A program made the position numbers and the translations under genes. The notes beneath the pieces were generated by a model. It worked only from the letters and a program-made list of their open reading frames with translations, searched no databases and was not told the DNA's origin. Below, piece after piece: positions 35,461 to 43,948 of a stretch of DNA of 64,000 nucleotides. Location: assembly GCA_964522165.1 (NCBI GenBank), contig CAZFVV010000008.1, positions 11,839 through 75,838 on the forward strand, written 5' to 3'. Position 1 is the stretch's first letter; each line of letters begins with the position of its first letter. This DNA comes from JABWBP01 sp964522165 (GTDB taxonomy: Bacteria > Calditrichota > Calditrichia > RBG-13-44-9 > J075).

Positions 35461-37005
35461 ATGATGAAAACAATCATCCTTTCAGTTCTGTGTCTTCTGA
35501 TTTCTACTTATCACTTTTACGGCCAAATCTACGTTGCCCCAAATGGTGATGACGCCAATCCCGGTACGTTACAACAGCCGTACGCCACATTTCCCAAAGC
35601 CATTTTAGAAGCCATGCCCGGCGATACGATCTATGCCCGCGGCGGCGTTTACGATATAATAAATACGATAACAATCACGGCGGTAAAAAGCGGAACAGCA
35701 GACCAGCTTTACACTTTAACCGCATACAATGATGAAGTGCCCATTCTTGATTTTTCAGCGCAGCCGCTGGGATCCAAAGGCATCAGCCTGCGCGCTAATT
35801 ACTGGCATTTCAAAGGATTGCAGATAACCGGCGCCGGCGACAACGGTATGGAGATCGACTTCGGTTCCCATAACATTATCGAACAATGCCAGTTTTACCG
35901 GAACCGGGATAGCGGCCTGCAGCTAAGCCAGGGCTCTTCGTTTAACCGTGTCATCAATTGCGATTCATATTTTAATGCCGACCCGCCGGACTATGCCGAC
36001 GCGGATGGTTTTGCGCCCAAGCTAACGGTGGGCGACAGCAACTATTTCTACGGCTGCCGCGCCTGGGTCAACTGCGATGACGGGTGGGACGGTTATTTGC
36101 GCGGTGCGGATGATGTAACCACGATACTGGAGAATTGCTGGACCTGGGGCAACGGTTACCTGGAAGACGGCAGCGACCCCGGTCCCCAGGCGAATGGCAA
36201 CGGTTTCAAGATGGGAGGCGGCGACAACAGCAACAGCGATTTATTGATGCACCATGTTACCCTCATCAATTGTGTCGCTTTTTCCAATAAAAGCAAGGGA
36301 TTCGATCAGAACAACAATGTCGGTTCAATGACCTTGTTTAACTGTGCCGGCTACAAAAACCAGGCTGCTAATTATAGAATCCAACGCCCGCTGAATCCCG
36401 GGCAGATATTGACAATCAAGAATAGCGCTTCTTATCAAGGGAATGTGCAGTTGGGAAACTTTGCGGTGCAGGAAACAAATAGCTGGCTTCCGCCCTTTGT
36501 GGTAACGGCTGACGACTTTTTGAGCCTGGACAGCAGTTTCTCTTCCGCGCCGCGCCTGCCCGATGGCAGCCTGCCGGAAATAGAATTTTTGCACCTCGCC
36601 GAGGGCAGCGATTTAATTGATGCCGGGGTAGATTTGGGATTGCCCTATTACGGCGCAGCGCCCGATCTCGGCGCTTTTGAGAGCAACTATCCAACCGCTA
36701 TCGGCGATTACTACGCCCTTCCCGGAGACTTTGAACTGTTTCAGAATTACCCGAATCCCTTTAATCCCACTACAAATTTGGGATTTGGGATTTGGGATTT
36801 CGGATTGGTAGAATTGAGGATTTACGATATGGCCGGGCGGTTGGTGAAAACCCTGGTTAATGAGAAAAAGGCCCCCGGCAACTATGTCGTGCAGTGGGAT
36901 GGCCGGGATGAAACGGGCAGGCTGGTGTCAACCGGCGTCTATTTCTACCGGCTCCAGGTGGGCAATGGAATTATTAAAACGAATAAGATGCTGTTTATAA
37001 AATAA
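35461..37005 (+). CDS. PL9 pectate lyase-like beta-helix protein with T9SS sorting domain
   Basis: 514 aa with a signal peptide to YGQ. The beta-helix opens with IYVAPNGDDANPGTLQQPYA and carries the PL9-like run ADGFAPKLTVGDSNYFYGCR, then WVNCDDGWDGY. Such lyases cleave polygalacturonan by beta-elimination with calcium bound by an Asp cluster. The tail is a type IX sorting domain (ELFQNYPNPFNPTTNL, then TGVYFYRLQVGNGI), so it is exported to the cell surface or medium. Inside the tail a GGGATTT heptamer run encodes NLGFGIWDFG, replacing the usual strand residues. Endo action is likely. Confidence 0.88.
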   Translation: MMKTIILSVLCLLISTYHFYGQIYVAPNGDDANPGTLQQPYATFPKAILEAMPGDTIYARGGVYDIINTITITAVKSGTADQLYTLTAYNDEVPILDFSAQPLGSKGISLRANYWHFKGLQITGAGDNGMEIDFGSHNIIEQCQFYRNRDSGLQLSQGSSFNRVINCDSYFNADPPDYADADGFAPKLTVGDSNYFYGCRAWVNCDDGWDGYLRGADDVTTILENCWTWGNGYLEDGSDPGPQANGNGFKMGGGDNSNSDLLMHHVTLINCVAFSNKSKGFDQNNNVGSMTLFNCAGYKNQAANYRIQRPLNPGQILTIKNSASYQGNVQLGNFAVQETNSWLPPFVVTADDFLSLDSSFSSAPRLPDGSLPEIEFLHLAEGSDLIDAGVDLGLPYYGAAPDLGAFESNYPTAIGDYYALPGDFELFQNYPNPFNPTTNLGFGIWDFGLVELRIYDMAGRLVKTLVNEKKAPGNYVVQWDGRDETGRLVSTGVYFYRLQVGNGIIKTNKMLFIK

Positions 37006-37040
37006 GGAAGGCTGTAACACTTTAGCGAAGCGAAAAGGAC

Positions 37041-37110
37041 GTATCCCGTATTGCGTAATGCGTAATATGAAATGCGCAATACGCAATACGGGATACGCAA
37101 TACGCAATAT
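37041..37110. repeat. Heptamer-type tandem repeat with 17-bp inverted repeat
   Basis: Degenerate tandem copies of ATACGCA (7 bp). Perfect 17-bp arms lie at 37041-37057 and 37080-37096. The repeat runs into the apparent first codons of the PL1 gene, so the ATG at 37058 is unlikely to be the true start. Related copies lie at 43808-43890 and 53640-53700. Confidence 0.85.
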
Positions 37111-38470
37111 GATCCATACTGCCTACACAAAATTCACACGCCTGCTGGCCCCACTCCTCCTGGCCGCTTGCTGCATCCAGGCGCAGCAACTGGCGTTTCC
37201 CGGGGCGGAAGGATTCGGCCGCTTTACTTCCGGCGGGCGCGGCGGTAGCGTATGGGAAGTAACCAACCTGAATGACAGCGGCCCCGGCAGTCTTCGCGCC
37301 GCTATTGAAGCCGGCGGCCCCAGAACCGTGGTCTTCCGGGTCTCCGGAACTATTGAACTGAAATCCGAACTGCGCATAAAAAACGGCGATCTGACCATCG
37401 CCGGCCAGACCGCGCCGGGAGACGGCATTTGCATCCGGGATTACCCGTTGAATATCCATGCGAATAACATCATTCTTCGCTACATCCGCGCCCGCCTGGG
37501 GGATGTGCATAAACTGGCTGAAGACGCCGCCAGCGGTTATTTTCAGAAAGATATTATCATTGATCATTGCTCTTTTAGCTGGGGAACGGATGAAGTGCTG
37601 ACGATCCGCGATAACGAAAACAGCACCGTGCAGTGGTGTATCATCAGCGAAAGCCTGCACCATTCCTATCATCGCAAAGGCGAACATGGGTATGGCGGTA
37701 TTTGGGGCGGTATGGGCGCTTCCTTTCATCACAATCTTTTAGCCCATCATGCCAGCAGAAATCCCCGTTTCAATGGCAGCCGCTACAACCATCAGCCTGA
37801 AAAAGAAGTGGTGGACTATCGCAACAATGTGATTTACAACTGGGGTTTCAACAGCGCTTACGGAGGGGAAGCCGGGCAGCAAAATCTAATAGCAAATTAT
37901 TACAAGTACGGACCGGCCACGAAACCGAAAGACCGGATTGCAGAGCCCTGGGACAGCAAGGGAAAATGGTATGTCAGCGATAATTTTGTGTATGGATTTC
38001 CGGAAATCAGCGCGGATAACTGGGCCGGCGGAGTGCAGGGAGAATATCGAGATTCTGTGCGGGTTGATGTGCCCCATCTCTCCGCACCGGTTACCACTCA
38101 AACCGCGGAGGAGGCCTACAAACTGGTCCTGGCGAATGCCGGGGCGATATTACCCAAACGGGATTCGGTAGATTTAAGAATTATCCAAGAGGTCAAGAGC
38201 GGAACGGCAACTTATGGTGGTGTATGGGGTAGAGGGTCGGGCATTATTGATTCTCAAACGGAAATCGGCGGCTGGCCCACCCTCCGTTCTGCTCCTGCCC
38301 CTCCGGATAGCGATCATGACGGGATGCCGGATGCCTGGGAAGTTGAGAGTGGATTAAACCCCGCCGATCCCGCAGACCGCAACGGCGATCGCAACGGCGA
38401 CGGTTATACCAATTTGGAGGAGTATCTGAATTCGTTAACGGGGCCTCGGAAGGATGCGCAAACACGTTAA
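37109..38470 (+). CDS. PL1-like pectate lyase
   Basis: About 453 aa from ATG 37109; the longer frame upstream is made of intergenic heptamer repeats. The signal peptide ends near ACCIQAQ. The PL1-type beta-helix shows LAFPGAEGFGRFTSGGRGG, TNLNDSGPGSLRAAIE, IIIDHCSFSWGTDEVL and ASFHHNLLAHHASRNPRF, including the Arg of NPRF expected near the active site. The C-terminus carries a DSDHDGMPDAWE...NGDRNGDGYTNLEEYL calcium-binding segment (thrombospondin type 3/dockerin-like), often found in place of a sorting domain. It cuts pectate internally by beta-elimination. Confidence 0.9.
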   Translation: MIHTAYTKFTRLLAPLLLAACCIQAQQLAFPGAEGFGRFTSGGRGGSVWEVTNLNDSGPGSLRAAIEAGGPRTVVFRVSGTIELKSELRIKNGDLTIAGQTAPGDGICIRDYPLNIHANNIILRYIRARLGDVHKLAEDAASGYFQKDIIIDHCSFSWGTDEVLTIRDNENSTVQWCIISESLHHSYHRKGEHGYGGIWGGMGASFHHNLLAHHASRNPRFNGSRYNHQPEKEVVDYRNNVIYNWGFNSAYGGEAGQQNLIANYYKYGPATKPKDRIAEPWDSKGKWYVSDNFVYGFPEISADNWAGGVQGEYRDSVRVDVPHLSAPVTTQTAEEAYKLVLANAGAILPKRDSVDLRIIQEVKSGTATYGGVWGRGSGIIDSQTEIGGWPTLRSAPAPPDSDHDGMPDAWEVESGLNPADPADRNGDRNGDGYTNLEEYLNSLTGPRKDAQTR

Positions 38471-38543
38471 GGAGATCGGATTGTAAGGGGGATTGGTTTC
38501 GTATTGCGTAACTCGTACGGAATAACCAAATATCTCTGAAAAT

Positions 38544-39812
38544 ATGAACTACAGAATTATGACATACTTGTGCGCAACCCTGGTCTTGCTGGCTGGCATC
38601 CACACCGCCGCGGCATCCGGACATGCGGACATCATCGTCGATCAGAACGGGAACGGCGATTATACCACCATTGCCGGGGCAATTGAGGCGCTGCCGATGT
38701 TCGCCTACCAGCGCGTGATTATTTTGGTCAGGAATGGCATTTATGAAGAGAAACTGCGTCTCGATCAAAATTACGTGACCCTGTGGGGTGAAAACCGCGA
38801 CAGCACTATTATCCGCTTCAGCATATTGCGCTCGGATTGGGAAAAAAATAAAGACCACCTCGGCCCGGCGGTGCTCAATATTTTTGGCGATGATGTGGTT
38901 CTCGACAATCTGACTATCGAGAATACTCAGCCGGAGATCGGCCCTCACGCTTTTGCGATTTATGGCAGGGGTACCCGCATGATTATCACCAACTGCAACG
39001 TCATCAGCAAGGGCGGTGACACCGTTTCCCTGTGGAATTACAAGGAAGGGATGTATTACCACGCCAACTGCTATTTTGCCGGGGCGGTGGATTTTGTCTG
39101 CCCCCGCGGCTGGTGTTTTATCCGCGATTCACAATTCTACGAAGCCAAACAAACCGCCGCCCTCTGGCATGACGGGCACTATGACCCGGACCAGAAATTT
39201 GTCATTATCAACTCGGATTTCGATGGGGTAGAAGGGTTCAGCCTGGGGCGCCACCATTATGAGGCGCAGTTCTACCTGCTAAATTGCCGCTTTTCCGCGA
39301 ACATGGCCGATCAGCCGATATATCTCCACACTTATGACGATCCCGCCAAAAACAATCCCTACTACCACGGTGACCGAAACTACTTCTTCAATTGCAGCAA
39401 AACAGGATCGGCGTACGCCTGGTATGGCGACAACCTGAATAAAGCGCCCGGCAGCCCCTCCCCGGAGGAGATCACCCCTGCCTGGACTTTTAGCGGCAGG
39501 TGGGACCCGGAAAACAAGAATCCCATAACCGTAACCGGCTATGCCATTGATGACAAATCTGTTATCCTGACTTTTAATGAAATTGTAAGCGTACGTGGGG
39601 AACCGCGCTTCCAAAGCCGGTTGGGAAAAGAATTTCGCATCGTTAAACACCGCTTTACTGATATCAATAAGTTGATGTTTGCAGCGGAAGCGGAAATCCA
39701 AAAAGAAGACCTTGCCGGGGAACTGCGTTTGCAAAGCGGGGATATTATCGCCTCCATTGCCGGCGTTTATGAGCGGTCTATCGGATCGCCTTTTATAATC
39801 GTTAAAGGTTAA
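38544..39812 (+). CDS. Pectinesterase (CE8)-like protein
   Basis: 422 aa with a signal peptide to AAASG. The beta-helix begins IIVDQNGNGDYTTIAGAIEA, then NGIYEEKLRL, as in pectin methylesterases. Asp residues corresponding to the catalytic pair are seen in GGDTVSLWN and GAVDFV, and an Arg in SLGRHHYEAQ. The two oxyanion-hole Gln residues usually found in QAVAL and QDTL are replaced (HAFAI and GGDTV). It may be a divergent esterase with altered chemistry. It lies between PL1 and the DUF4861 gene, and would de-esterify pectin before lyase action. Confidence 0.85.
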   Translation: MNYRIMTYLCATLVLLAGIHTAAASGHADIIVDQNGNGDYTTIAGAIEALPMFAYQRVIILVRNGIYEEKLRLDQNYVTLWGENRDSTIIRFSILRSDWEKNKDHLGPAVLNIFGDDVVLDNLTIENTQPEIGPHAFAIYGRGTRMIITNCNVISKGGDTVSLWNYKEGMYYHANCYFAGAVDFVCPRGWCFIRDSQFYEAKQTAALWHDGHYDPDQKFVIINSDFDGVEGFSLGRHHYEAQFYLLNCRFSANMADQPIYLHTYDDPAKNNPYYHGDRNYFFNCSKTGSAYAWYGDNLNKAPGSPSPEEITPAWTFSGRWDPENKNPITVTGYAIDDKSVILTFNEIVSVRGEPRFQSRLGKEFRIVKHRFTDINKLMFAAEAEIQKEDLAGELRLQSGDIIASIAGVYERSIGSPFIIVKG

Positions 39813-39818
39813 AAGATA

Positions 39819-39853
39819 GGAGTGCAATCCCGGCTGATCCGGGATTGCACTCC
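39819..39853. repeat. Perfect 15-bp hairpin
   Basis: Arms at 39819-39833 and 39839-39853 pair perfectly around a 5-base loop, just after the CE8-like gene. No T-run follows, so this is not a canonical terminator. The GGAGTGCAA word recurs at 45357 and near 47133. Confidence 0.75.
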
Positions 39854-39877
39854 GTCAACGGAAAAATACGGAGCCCA

Positions 39878-41179
39878 ATGATGAAACAAATACTTTTCGT
39901 CAGCAGTGTCCTAATAACTCTGGCTTGTTTTAGTTTGAGTTGCGACAAGAAGCCCGCCACCGAAATAGAACGAATCTACCCGGAATCTTTCCAGGCATCG
40001 GTAGAAAACACTGCCGCAATTGCAAGGGCAGAGCAGCCCGTTATGCTGGATATTGCCGAAATTCAGGCAAAATACCCGGCGTTCCTCGGAAGGGGAGCTA
40101 CGCTCAATCCCCATGCTTTTGTGGTCTTCTCCGGGGAAAAGGAGCTTGCCAGCCAAACCATCGACCGCGATGGCGATGGCCAGGCGGATCAAATTGTGTT
40201 CGTTGCGGATTTTGCTTCTCAGGAAAAAAAGCCGCTGACGGTGCGGTTTGCCAAATCCGGCGATGTAAAACGGGAGTATCCCAAACGAACCCAGGCGGAA
40301 TTATCCCACAAAGTAGGCGGGCAGTTTGTGAATCGCGAGTACCAGGGGGGAGAATTTCGCAATGTGCAGTTCCTCCGCGTGCCGCCGGAGCACAAGGATC
40401 ACTCCTGGTTTATCCGCTACGAGGGGCCCGGCTGGGAATCCGATAAAGTTGGCTACCGCTTTTACTTAGACTGGCGCAACGCCACCGATATTTTCGGGAA
40501 AAAAACGCCCGCTATGGTTTTGCAGAACGTCGGCCTGGACGGCTTTGATTCCTACCACGAGATGTCCGATTGGGGCATGGATATTCTGAAGGTCGGCGAA
40601 TCCCTGGGTATCGGTTCGATTGCGATGTGGAGCCAGGGCAAAGCCAACCGCGTTGCTGCTACCGATAGCGTTACCTGCGCCATTGTTGCCAACGGGCCGG
40701 TGTACTCCCAAATCCGTACCCGATATTTCGGCTGGGAGATGGACGGGAACAAATACGATTTGACCTCCGATCTCTCCATTACCGCCGGCAGCCGCCTGAC
40801 CCGGCATGAGCTTGCGATCAGCGGTTCCCCTGAAAATCTCTGCACCGGCATTGTCAAACTTTCCGATACGAATGTGCTGAAAAAAACCGGCGCGGAAAAC
40901 GGCTGGTCCTACCTGGCAACCTACGGCAAACAAAGCTTAGCGGAGGACAATTTGGGTATGGCGGTTCTCTATAAAACCTCCGATCTGATCGAAATGCAGG
41001 AAGATCCCCACAGCTACGTGGCGGTTCTCAAACCCGTGGATGGCAAGCTGGAATACTATTTCCTGGCCGCCTGGGAAAAAGAGCCGGGCGGAATTCAAAC
41101 CGAAGCGCAGTTTGTTCAATACCTGGAGAATGTAATTGTCGAGTTGGATTCTCCCCTGGCAGTAGGCAGTATGCAGTAA
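39878..41179 (+). CDS. DUF4861 domain lipoprotein
   Basis: About 433 aa, starting at ATG 39878 or 39881. It has a lipoprotein signal with a SLSC lipobox. The body matches DUF4861, a family usually found in pectin or rhamnogalacturonan loci of Bacteroidota: DWRNATDIFGKKTPAMVL, then DGFDSYHEMSDWGMDILKVG. Biochemical role not established to my knowledge; a beta-sandwich lyase-like or binding function has been assumed from context. The final residues (LAVGSMQ and stop) are encoded by an AGGCAGT-type heptamer repeat, so the extreme C-terminus has been shaped by repeat DNA. Confidence 0.8.
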   Translation: MMKQILFVSSVLITLACFSLSCDKKPATEIERIYPESFQASVENTAAIARAEQPVMLDIAEIQAKYPAFLGRGATLNPHAFVVFSGEKELASQTIDRDGDGQADQIVFVADFASQEKKPLTVRFAKSGDVKREYPKRTQAELSHKVGGQFVNREYQGGEFRNVQFLRVPPEHKDHSWFIRYEGPGWESDKVGYRFYLDWRNATDIFGKKTPAMVLQNVGLDGFDSYHEMSDWGMDILKVGESLGIGSIAMWSQGKANRVAATDSVTCAIVANGPVYSQIRTRYFGWEMDGNKYDLTSDLSITAGSRLTRHELAISGSPENLCTGIVKLSDTNVLKKTGAENGWSYLATYGKQSLAEDNLGMAVLYKTSDLIEMQEDPHSYVAVLKPVDGKLEYYFLAAWEKEPGGIQTEAQFVQYLENVIVELDSPLAVGSMQ

Positions 41180-41244
41180 GCAGTATGCTCATTTACGAGA
41201 CTCTCTCCAGTGCTCTGCCCCGGCTGACCGCATTCCCGTTTGAC

Positions 41245-41330
41245 TCGTTCCGAAGTTCTACTTCGGAACGCCCTTGCAAGCGAAGCTCAGCTTCGCGAAC
41301 AGCGCCATTCAAAGCAGAGCTTTGAACGAG
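41245..41330. repeat. Cluster of three short palindromes
   Basis: Three consecutive hairpins with the shared CAAAG/GAAGC(T) theme: CGTTCCGAAGTTCTACTTCG at 41245, GCGAAGCTCAGCTTCGC near 41280, and TTCAAAGCAGAGCTTTGAA near 41306. They fill the gap before the cupin gene. Confidence 0.7.
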
Positions 41331-41353
41331 AATAGAAAGGGGAGTGAAGCAAG

Positions 41354-41812
41354 ATGAAGCGAAGAAATTTAGTAGTACTCTTATTGATGGTATTGCTTGC
41401 CGGATTCACCTTAGCCATAAAAGCACAATCCGCATCGGAGCAGGTGCAATCAGGCGATTCCATACAATATTCCATTGAAAATTGCGTTAATGAATTCTCC
41501 ATGGATAAAATTGAAAAAACAAAAGTAGGCTACCAATACTGGTTCGCTGATAAGAAGTTTGCTGATGGTAAGACAGTCAAAATGAGTGTTGTTCAACCGG
41601 ATTCCGCAACCCACGCCCCCCATAAACATTCGGAAGATGAATTTTTCTTTGTGCTGGAAGGAACCGCGGAGTTTTATTTAAACGGCGAGAAGCGAATCGT
41701 GGGAGAATACACCAGCCTTTATTGCCCATCCAATATGGAGCACGGCATTCGAAATGTGGGCAAAACGGAGCTAAAATACCTGGTTATCAAGAAGTATGAA
41801 AATGTCCGGTAG
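41354..41812 (+). CDS. Secreted cupin domain protein (KdgF-like position)
   Basis: 152 aa with a signal peptide (LVVLLLMVLLAGFTLAIKA). A single cupin barrel with metal-binding motif APHKHSEDEFFFVLEG and second motif PSNMEHGIRNVG. In pectin loci, small cupins of the KdgF type linearise unsaturated uronate to 5-keto-4-deoxyuronate, the substrate of KduI encoded 1.1 kb downstream. KdgF is normally cytoplasmic and about 110 aa, so the export signal makes this assignment tentative. The ATG follows AAAGGGGAG. Confidence 0.78.
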   Translation: MKRRNLVVLLLMVLLAGFTLAIKAQSASEQVQSGDSIQYSIENCVNEFSMDKIEKTKVGYQYWFADKKFADGKTVKMSVVQPDSATHAPHKHSEDEFFFVLEGTAEFYLNGEKRIVGEYTSLYCPSNMEHGIRNVGKTELKYLVIKKYENVR

Positions 41813-41908
41813 CCGGATCAGGATGAATATAATCCGGTGAATCCTGCTTGTGCCTTTGGTATTCATCCTGTCAAAAAATGAAGCTTGTTTATGATGAAAG
41901 AAGATGAG

Positions 41909-42682
41909 ATGAGCAACTCAAATATTCTGGAAAAATTCCGCTTAGATGGCAAGGTGGCCCTGGTGACCGGCTGCAACCGCGGCATCGGAATGGCCTATGC
42001 CGAGGCTCTGGCGGAAGCCGGGGCGGACATCATCGGCGTGTGGCGAACCGGGGAGATTGATTTCTGCGCCGATGTGGTACATTCATTGGGAAGAAAGTGC
42101 AAGGGCTACACCTGCGATTTTGCCGATAGAGATTCCCTCTACGCATTCATCAAAGAAGTGAAATCGGATTTCCCGAAAATTGACATTCTGGTAAACAACG
42201 CCGGAACGATCATGCGCAAGCCCGCCGCCGAGCATCCCGATGATTACTGGGACACGGTCATCAACGTCAACCTGAACGCCCAGTTTATTTTGACCCGGGA
42301 AATTGGCAAAGAGATGGTGGGCCGGGGGAGCGGGAAGGTTATCTTTATTGCTTCGTTGCTCTCCTTCCAGGGCGGTATTACCGTTCCGGGATATGCCGCT
42401 TCCAAAGGGGGTATAAAGCAATTGACCATGGCCTTCGCCAACGAATGGGCTTCCAAAGGCGTCAATGTGAATGCCATCGCGCCGGGGTACATTGCCACCG
42501 ACAATACCAAAGCGTTGCGGGAAGATCCGCTACGCAACAAGGCTATTCTGGAGCGCATCCCCGCCGGGCGCTGGGGTAATCCGGATGATTTAAAAGGTGC
42601 GGTGGTGTTCCTGGCATCCGCTGCCTCGGATTATCTGAACGGCCACGTGCTGGTGGTGGATGGGGGGTGGATGGCGAGATGA
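41909..42682 (+). CDS. kduD: 2-dehydro-3-deoxy-D-gluconate 5-dehydrogenase (SDR)
   Basis: 257 aa, an SDR with the NAD(P)-binding TGCNRGIG motif and catalytic YAASKGG. The start among ATG 41891, 41894 and 41909 is uncertain; the last gives the usual family length. The closing GHVLVVDGGWMAR and the SNSNILEKFRLDGKVALVTG opening are characteristic of KduD. It reduces 3-deoxy-D-glycero-2,5-hexodiulosonate to 2-keto-3-deoxygluconate. Partner KduI is the next gene, which supports the call. Confidence 0.92.
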   Translation: MSNSNILEKFRLDGKVALVTGCNRGIGMAYAEALAEAGADIIGVWRTGEIDFCADVVHSLGRKCKGYTCDFADRDSLYAFIKEVKSDFPKIDILVNNAGTIMRKPAAEHPDDYWDTVINVNLNAQFILTREIGKEMVGRGSGKVIFIASLLSFQGGITVPGYAASKGGIKQLTMAFANEWASKGVNVNAIAPGYIATDNTKALREDPLRNKAILERIPAGRWGNPDDLKGAVVFLASAASDYLNGHVLVVDGGWMAR

Positions 42683-42685
42683 AAG

Positions 42686-42790
42686 TAGGCAGTATGCAGT
42701 TAGGCAGTAGGCAGTTAAACCCGGAAGGTTTAATCCCGACAAATTAACAGGGATGTTAATGGTTTTGTCGGGATTGCAATAGGCAGTCGA
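42686..42790. repeat. AGGCAGT heptamer run plus stem-loop
   Basis: Degenerate tandem AGGCAGT heptamers at about 42686-42715 and again near 42781, flanking a stem-loop with perfect 12-bp arms at 42732-42743 and 42764-42775 (AATCCCGACAAA type). It is placed between kduD and kduI. Confidence 0.75.
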
Positions 42791-42915
42791 GTAGTAGTGC
42801 ACGTTGGCAGAGATAGTCCGCTAACCTCGGAGAGGTTATATTATTGTAGCTATTGTCAAATCCCCGCATTGTTCCAAATCCTCGTAGAGGATTCATAAAG
42901 AAGGAGAAACGACAC

Positions 42916-43746
42916 ATGGAAATTAAATACGTTGCCGACAAAATCAGCTATAAGAGAATGACCACCGCGGAGCTTCGGGAATCTTACCTTGTGGAGAACC
43001 TGTTTGAGACGGGAAAAATTCAACTGTATTATGTGGATGTGGATCGCACGATTGTCGGGTCGATTACGCCTGCTTCGGAAAAGCTGAGTTTGTCGGGCGC
43101 GAAGGAATTGGCGGCGGATTATTTTGCGGAGCGCCGGGAAATCGGGATCATCAATATCGCTGAAAACGGAACCATTTCGGTAGATGGAAAACAATTTGAA
43201 CTGAAAAATAAGGATTGCCTGTATATCGGTCGCGGCAGCAAAGAAATTGCTTTTACGAGTTCCAATCCCAGTAATCCGGCAAAATTCTACCTGATGAGCT
43301 ACCCGGCCCATCAAGCCTATCCGAGCAAATTGATAACCAAAAAAGAAGCCAACAAAGTGGAGTTGGGTTCCGGCCGGGAAGCGAACAAACGCATCATTTA
43401 CCAGATGATCCGCCCCGGGGTGGCGGAAAGCTGCCAGATCGTGATGGGTTTTACCGAACTGGCCGAAGGCAGCATCTGGAACACCATGCCGCCTCATACC
43501 CATGAGCGCCGCTCCGAGGTCTATATGTATTTCGATCTGCCGGAAAACGCCCGGGTGTTCCATTTTATGGGGGAACCCCTGGAAACCCGGAGCCTGGTAT
43601 TGAAAAACGGCCAGGCGGTGATTTCCCCCAGTTGGTCGATCCACGCCGGGGCCGGCACCAGCAATTACACCTTTATCTGGTGCATGGGCGGGGAGAACCA
43701 GGAGTTTGACGACATGGATTTTGTGGAAATGAGCGGGTTGAGATGA
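42916..43746 (+). CDS. kduI: 5-dehydro-4-deoxy-D-glucuronate isomerase
   Basis: 276 aa, the usual KduI length, starting at ATG 42916 after AAGGAG. The family run NTMPPHTHERRSEVYMYFDL, then SWSIHAGAGTSNYTFIW, supplies the zinc ligands (two His, Glu and a later His). It converts 5-keto-4-deoxyuronate to 2,5-diketo-3-deoxygluconate, which KduD then reduces. Cytoplasmic. Confidence 0.96.
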   Translation: MEIKYVADKISYKRMTTAELRESYLVENLFETGKIQLYYVDVDRTIVGSITPASEKLSLSGAKELAADYFAERREIGIINIAENGTISVDGKQFELKNKDCLYIGRGSKEIAFTSSNPSNPAKFYLMSYPAHQAYPSKLITKKEANKVELGSGREANKRIIYQMIRPGVAESCQIVMGFTELAEGSIWNTMPPHTHERRSEVYMYFDLPENARVFHFMGEPLETRSLVLKNGQAVISPSWSIHAGAGTSNYTFIWCMGGENQEFDDMDFVEMSGLR

Positions 43747-43807
43747 TTGGAGCGTTTAAAAATATGAGAATGATTTATGAGAATGTCGGGTTTTAATTCC
43801 TTGAAAT

Positions 43808-43892
43808 ACTCAGATCGTCGCGTATTACGTAGTCCGTATTGCGTAGTGCCTAATACGAAATACGCAATACGAAATACGCAATACCCTGAGTG
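43808..43892. repeat. Heptamer-type inverted repeat before uxaC
   Basis: ATACGCA/ATACGAA heptamers in tandem, bounded by ACTCAG and CTGAGT so the whole element is an inverted repeat. It belongs to the same family as 37041-37110. Confidence 0.75.
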
Positions 43893-43948
43893 TCTCACAC
43901 AAGAGTTTCTCATAACACCAAAAGTTATTATTAATACAAGGTCAACCA

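Noticed and set aside
38244..39062. 272-aa frame on the minus strand
   Set aside because: It lies across the PL1 and CE8-like genes in the opposite direction and has no recognisable domain.
42856..43644. 262-aa frame on the minus strand over kduI
   Set aside because: Shadow of kduI; no domain and no ribosome site.
37041..43892. CRISPR array
   Set aside because: The short repeats are 7-8 bp, degenerate and contiguous, without spacers of constant length.
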